Source: Ruminococcus sp. UBA7477
Lineage (GTDB): Bacteria > Bacillota > Clostridia > Oscillospirales > Ruminococcaceae
NCBI GenBank assembly: GCA_002479715.1
Contig: DLOT01000059.1
Coordinates: 1,356 to 10,262, forward strand
Direction: 5' to 3'
DNA length: 8,907 nucleotides
Each line of letters begins with the position of its first letter. Positions within the stretch are counted from its first letter, which is position 1. Made by a program: the position numbers and the translations under genes. Shown here one piece after another: positions 6,110 to 8,907 of this stretch. Under the pieces are notes generated by a model. The model was not told the DNA's origin, made no database searches, and saw nothing but the letters and a program-made list of their open reading frames with translations.

Positions 6110-7489
6110 TCATCTCGTCTTTCGTATATCAAGCTCGCGGGAGATCTCTTCCAGCTTTTTGTCCGTCAAGATATACTTCCTCGAAAAATACAAGGCTGCC
6201 GCTGCCATTCCCAAAATCGGCAATGCGGTCATTGTCATCCTCAGGATCACCGCCGAGGAGCCGGACGCCTCAACCGCTGCCCCCTCAGTGGATGTGTCGC
6301 TGTTGAGATTACAGATACTTAAACATACTGAGGTTATGAATGCAGCCGCACCTGACGCAAGCTTTACAACAAAGGTCTGCATTGAGAAAATAACACTTTC
6401 GTCACGCCTGTTGTTTTTCAGTTCTCCGTAATCAACGGTGTTCGCCAAGAAAACCGTCGTCAAAACTGTCAGCATACCGAAAGCAGAGAAAATCAAAAGT
6501 GCAGGAATAAACAGAGCTGCAATGCTTCCCGGAACTGTAAACATCATCAGCAGCAAAAGGCCATAGCCAAGCGCCGCAAGAATCACGCTTACAAAGAAAA
6601 CACGGATCGTGCTTATAAACTTTCTGAGCAGCGGGAAAAGCAGCATCATGGACGCGATCTGCACAATACCCCCGAAGGTGTTAAATGCCGTAAAGCTGTC
6701 ATACCACTTAGCGCCGCCGAAATCATATTTAAAAAAGTATATAAGCAGATTTGTAGTGATATAAAGCGAGCAGTTCACAAGCACTATCGTTACAACGACT
6801 GCCATAGCCTGGTCATTGCGGACAAGCGCGCCGAACATCTGCGACACTGTTGGAGTTTCCATATCGGCGGTGGATTTTTCCTTTATACACAGGCAGCAGA
6901 TCGCTATAAGAACTATGAAGGCAGCTGCGATTATAAGTGAAAAGACGCGAAAGGCGGTTCGCTCATTTCCACCGCCGAGTGCGATCACACATTTCATTGT
7001 TATGACCGTGATTATTGTTGATCCGATACCTGCACACGAACGCGCAAGAGTTGTAAGCCTTTCTCGCTCCCTGCCGCCCTCGGTGAATGCCGGTATCATA
7101 GACCAGAACGGAATGTCCATCATTGTATAGGTCACTCCCCAAAGAATATAGGTCACGGCAGCATAAGCGACAAGTCCTCTTCCCTCAATCGCAGGCGGAA
7201 CCGCAAACAATAAATATAAAAGCACAGAGTTTGTCAGCGTTCCTATCATCAGCCATGGTCTGAAACGCCCCCAGCGTGTTTTTGTTTTTGCAACTAAAAC
7301 GCCCATTATCGGGTCGTTGAAAGCGTCAAAAAAGCGCGCTACCATGAGAATAACGCCCATTGCTATCGCACTTACACCGAGTATGTCCTGATAATAATAG
7401 AGAATGTAGGTAGCCGACAGCATATACACCATATCCTTGCCGACAGCGCCTAAGCCGTAGGCAGCCTTTTCACCTGTTTTCAGCTTCAT
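6110..7489 (-). CDS. GPH-family (MelB-like) sugar:cation symporter of the major facilitator superfamily
   Basis: A 459-residue inner-membrane carrier with about 12 hydrophobic helices, close to the usual 450-475. It belongs to the glycoside-pentoside-hexuronide group: YGLGAVGKDM with D19, ARFFDAFNDPIMG with D55 and D59, TRWGRFRPWL, and YTMMDIPFWS with D125. In E. coli MelB the equivalent acidic residues bind sugar and Na+/H+/Li+, so cation-coupled sugar uptake is expected; the sugar is unknown and no glycosidase gene is adjacent. A long cytoplasmic C-terminal helix (KKLEEISRELDIRKTR) ends the protein. ATG 7489 is set by GGAGG at 7497-7501, seven bases upstream; the frame is open to 7597 but that part overlaps the terminator of the next gene. 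A perfect 10-bp palindrome (AAAGATCTTT, 7509-7518) precedes the ribosome site. No convincing promoter or terminator was seen for this gene. Confidence 0.93.
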   Translation of the reverse strand: MKLKTGEKAAYGLGAVGKDMVYMLSATYILYYYQDILGVSAIAMGVILMVARFFDAFNDPIMGVLVAKTKTRWGRFRPWLMIGTLTNSVLLYLLFAVPPAIEGRGLVAYAAVTYILWGVTYTMMDIPFWSMIPAFTEGGRERERLTTLARSCAGIGSTIITVITMKCVIALGGGNERTAFRVFSLIIAAAFIVLIAICCLCIKEKSTADMETPTVSQMFGALVRNDQAMAVVVTIVLVNCSLYITTNLLIYFFKYDFGGAKWYDSFTAFNTFGGIVQIASMMLLFPLLRKFISTIRVFFVSVILAALGYGLLLLMMFTVPGSIAALFIPALLIFSAFGMLTVLTTVFLANTVDYGELKNNRRDESVIFSMQTFVVKLASGAAAFITSVCLSICNLNSDTSTEGAAVEASGSSAVILRMTMTALPILGMAAAALYFSRKYILTDKKLEEISRELDIRKTR

Positions 7490-7579
7490 AACTTTTCCTC
7501 CGTTTTTCAAAGATCTTTTCTTTATTATTCCCGAATGAAGCCGCTCTACTACTGCTGTTTTAAAAAACTTTTCACACGC

Positions 7580-7612
7580 AAAAAGCCCCTCTCTCATTTC
7601 AGGAGAAAGGGG
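7580..7612 (-). terminator. Rho-independent terminator of the DMT transporter gene
   Basis: On the minus strand an arm at 7612-7603 (CCCCTTTCTC) pairs with 7595-7586 (GAGAGAGGGG) with one mismatch and a seven-base loop, followed by C and five T (7584-7580). It lies about 20 bases after the stop codon at 7634 and separates this gene from the symporter gene downstream. Confidence 0.85.
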
Positions 7613-7633
7613 TTATTTCATGTTAAATTCCGA

Positions 7634-8470
7634 TCAGACCGCCGCAAGCTGAAATCCGACTATTCCCACGACTGAAATAATGCTTCCCGCAAGACCCAGT
7701 CTGCTGCTCTCCTCTTTTCGTATGAGGGCTATTATGAACAAGGCGCACAATGTCATCGGCGCAATAAACGATCCGCTTGTCAGACTGCGCGCAATAATTG
7801 CGTTTTCCAGAAGAAGCCCGGCAACATTCGGGATCTTGGTAAGCGTTACCACCCAAAAGCCTTTGGGATTTTCTTTTGCAAGCTTAACAGGCTTGACAAA
7901 CGGCAGAAGAACAAGAGCCATAACGATCAGCCCGAAAAACAGCGCCGCCGTTGAGGATATGTAACTCTCACTCGCCTTTATCGTGATACCGTACATAAAG
8001 CGGTCGATAAGATAAACTATGAGTGCCAAAACGATATGCCGGTAGTTTATCTTCTTTTTATTACCCGCCTTAGCTATGAAAACAAGCCCGATGACCGTAA
8101 CCGCGATAAAAGCAAGACAAAATGCGCTGGCTTTTGCGCCCATATATATATCGGCGGCGTATGACATAAACAGCGTAACGCCAAGCCATGCTTTAAGCTC
8201 AAAGGCCGAAAGCTCGGTATAGATTATCGCCGACATCTTGAACTCCAGAATTTTGTTGACTGCCAGTGCGATCACCGCCGCCGCAGACTGCCAGCAAAGA
8301 CTGACGCTGAAATCAACAAACGGTATACACGGCAGCATAAACAGCGCCGTACTTGCTGCCATAAGAAAAGAAAGCTGATCGCCGTTTAATTTTGCTACCG
8401 AGATCGCAAACTTGTCGCTCAGAGAGCATATTGTATAAAACACAACAACCGAAACAAGCATTAAGGCCAT
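7634..8470 (-). CDS. EamA/DMT-superfamily membrane transporter
   Basis: A 278-residue protein made almost wholly of hydrophobic helices (about ten), the size of a drug/metabolite transporter with two EamA-type halves. The first half begins MLVSVVVFYTICSLSDKFAI; a charged link (AKAGNKKKINYRH) precedes the second half, which ends with the family-typical pattern of small residues (GSFIAPMTLCALFIIALIRKEESSRLGLAGSII in two neighbouring segments, then VVGIVGFQLAAV). Such carriers export or import small metabolites; the substrate cannot be told. ATG 8470 is chosen because GGAGG lies at 8480-8484, nine bases upstream, and because the consensus promoter at 8505-8533 lies inside any longer frame (open to 8563), so a longer start would not be transcribed from it. 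The gene is a single unit with its own terminator and is divergent from the hydrolase gene on the right. Confidence 0.85.
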   Translation of the reverse strand: MALMLVSVVVFYTICSLSDKFAISVAKLNGDQLSFLMAASTALFMLPCIPFVDFSVSLCWQSAAAVIALAVNKILEFKMSAIIYTELSAFELKAWLGVTLFMSYAADIYMGAKASAFCLAFIAVTVIGLVFIAKAGNKKKINYRHIVLALIVYLIDRFMYGITIKASESYISSTAALFFGLIVMALVLLPFVKPVKLAKENPKGFWVVTLTKIPNVAGLLLENAIIARSLTSGSFIAPMTLCALFIIALIRKEESSRLGLAGSIISVVGIVGFQLAAV

Positions 8471-8504
8471 AGGAACAATCCTCCAAACAAAACTGACAAA
8501 CAAC

Positions 8505-8533
8505 AGTATATACAACTTGCTGCGATTTGTCAA
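8505..8533 (-). promoter_or_regulatory. Sigma-A promoter of the DMT transporter gene
   Basis: On the minus strand TTGACA (8533-8528), a 17-base spacer and TATACT (8510-8505). Transcription would begin near 8498, leaving a leader of about 28 bases that carries the GGAGG site. Confidence 0.85.
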
Positions 8534-8637
8534 GATATTTCGCCATATCTGCTGCCGTTGCATCAGCTGTTGCGGCTTCGGCGGATTTTATGTAATATTT
8601 TATTCGTGCAAAGATCATAACGCCTGAGACCTATCGC

Positions 8638-8666
8638 TTGACAACAGCAGGTATGCGCGGTATACT
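8638..8666 (+). promoter_or_regulatory. Sigma-A promoter of the carbon-nitrogen hydrolase gene
   Basis: TTGACA (8638-8643), a 17-base spacer and TATACT (8661-8666). Transcription would begin near 8674, about 22 bases before the start codon. Both hexamers are the same as those of the divergent DMT promoter about 105 bases to the left. Confidence 0.85.
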
Positions 8667-8684
8667 TGAAAAAAACAGATAAAA

Positions 8685-8689
8685 AGGAG
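8685..8689 (+). promoter_or_regulatory. Ribosome binding site that selects the GTG start of the hydrolase gene
   Basis: AGGAG at 8685-8689 lies six bases before GTG 8696 but 15 bases before the in-frame ATG 8705. The spacing favours the GTG. Confidence 0.7.
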
Positions 8690-8695
8690 AACAGA

Positions 8696-8907
8696 GTGAC
8701 AAAAATGAAAAAATTAAAGATCGCCCTATTACAGATCGCCCCCGGCAACACCATTGAGGATAATCTCAAAAAGGGAATCGACGCATGCCTGCGGGCTAAG
8801 AAGCAGGGAGCGGACATCGCTTTATTTCCTGAAATGTGGAGCAACGGATACCGGATCTATGACCGCTCTCCGGAGGAATGGACCGGTGAGGTGATCTCTG
8901 TTGACAG
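8696..8907 (+). CDS. Carbon-nitrogen hydrolase (nitrilase superfamily), N-terminal part, cut by the right edge
   Basis: The first 70 codons are present and the frame is open at the edge. KLKIALLQIAPGNTIEDNL is the usual opening strand and helix of nitrilase-superfamily amidases, and ADIALFPEMWSNGY carries the first catalytic residue, E46, of the Glu-Lys-Cys triad; the Lys and Cys lie beyond the window. These cytoplasmic enzymes hydrolyse amide or nitrile C-N bonds; the subgroup (omega-amidase, N-carbamoyl amine amidohydrolase and others) cannot be decided from this part. The start is the GTG at 8696 (three codons before ATG 8705) on the basis of ribosome-site spacing. The gene has its own consensus promoter and is divergent from the DMT transporter gene; whether the two are functionally linked is unknown. 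Confidence 0.88.
   Translation, partial: MTKMKKLKIALLQIAPGNTIEDNLKKGIDACLRAKKQGADIALFPEMWSNGYRIYDRSPEEWTGEVISVD

Noticed and set aside
7490..7597. N-terminal extension of the symporter (36 extra residues)
   Set aside because: It would begin inside the terminator hairpin of the upstream gene, is not hydrophobic and has no ribosome site; family members start at the equivalent of residue 37.
8471..8563. N-terminal extension of the DMT transporter (31 extra residues)
   Set aside because: The consensus promoter lies inside it, and the ribosome site at 8480-8484 fits the ATG at 8470.
8563..8844. 93-codon minus-strand open frame at the right side
   Set aside because: It is antisense to the carbon-nitrogen hydrolase gene and its promoter and shows no family features.

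Overview
The window looks like a chromosomal segment of a Gram-positive, fibre- or starch-degrading gut Firmicute, most likely Ruminococcus or a close relative (Oscillospiraceae). The reasons are a cohesin-like secreted protein with a Thr/Pro/Glu-rich repetitive linker, a type I dockerin on another secreted protein, strong AGGAGG-type ribosome binding sites and near-consensus sigma-A promoters. The genus is inferred from these traits and was not tested by database search.

Layout. (1) 1-924, minus: 5' part of a secreted protein with a signal peptide, a cohesin-like domain and a 13-residue tandem repeat that runs off the left edge. (2) 925-1429: a divergent regulatory region with back-to-back promoters and two palindromic elements. 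(3) 1430-3250, plus: a secreted SH3 / GH73-type glucosaminidase / cadherin-like / dockerin protein. A perfect palindrome just after it acts as a terminator shared with the converging methyltransferase gene. (4) 3295-3966, minus: a class I SAM methyltransferase. (5) 4086-6030, minus: coaBC followed by an ECF transporter S component, a probable coenzyme A precursor uptake and synthesis unit. (6) 6110-7489, minus: a GPH-family (MelB-like) sugar:cation symporter. (7) 7634-8470, minus: an EamA/DMT-type membrane transporter with its own promoter and terminator. (8) 8696-8907, plus: 5' end of a carbon-nitrogen hydrolase gene, cut by the right edge and divergent from the DMT gene.

How the genes may work together. 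The left third is extracellular: a cohesin-like (scaffold or anchor) protein and a dockerin-bearing peptidoglycan hydrolase share one divergent control region, which suggests a surface-complex or cell-wall remodelling role. The middle is housekeeping: the S component probably imports pantothenate (or a related precursor) for CoaBC. The right third holds small-molecule transporters of unknown substrate. No RNA gene, insertion sequence, CRISPR array or prophage gene was seen. I found no clearly undescribed system. The items most worth checking are the cohesin/dockerin divergent pair, the dockerin-tagged cell-wall hydrolase and the Asn at the usual catalytic Cys position of CoaBC.
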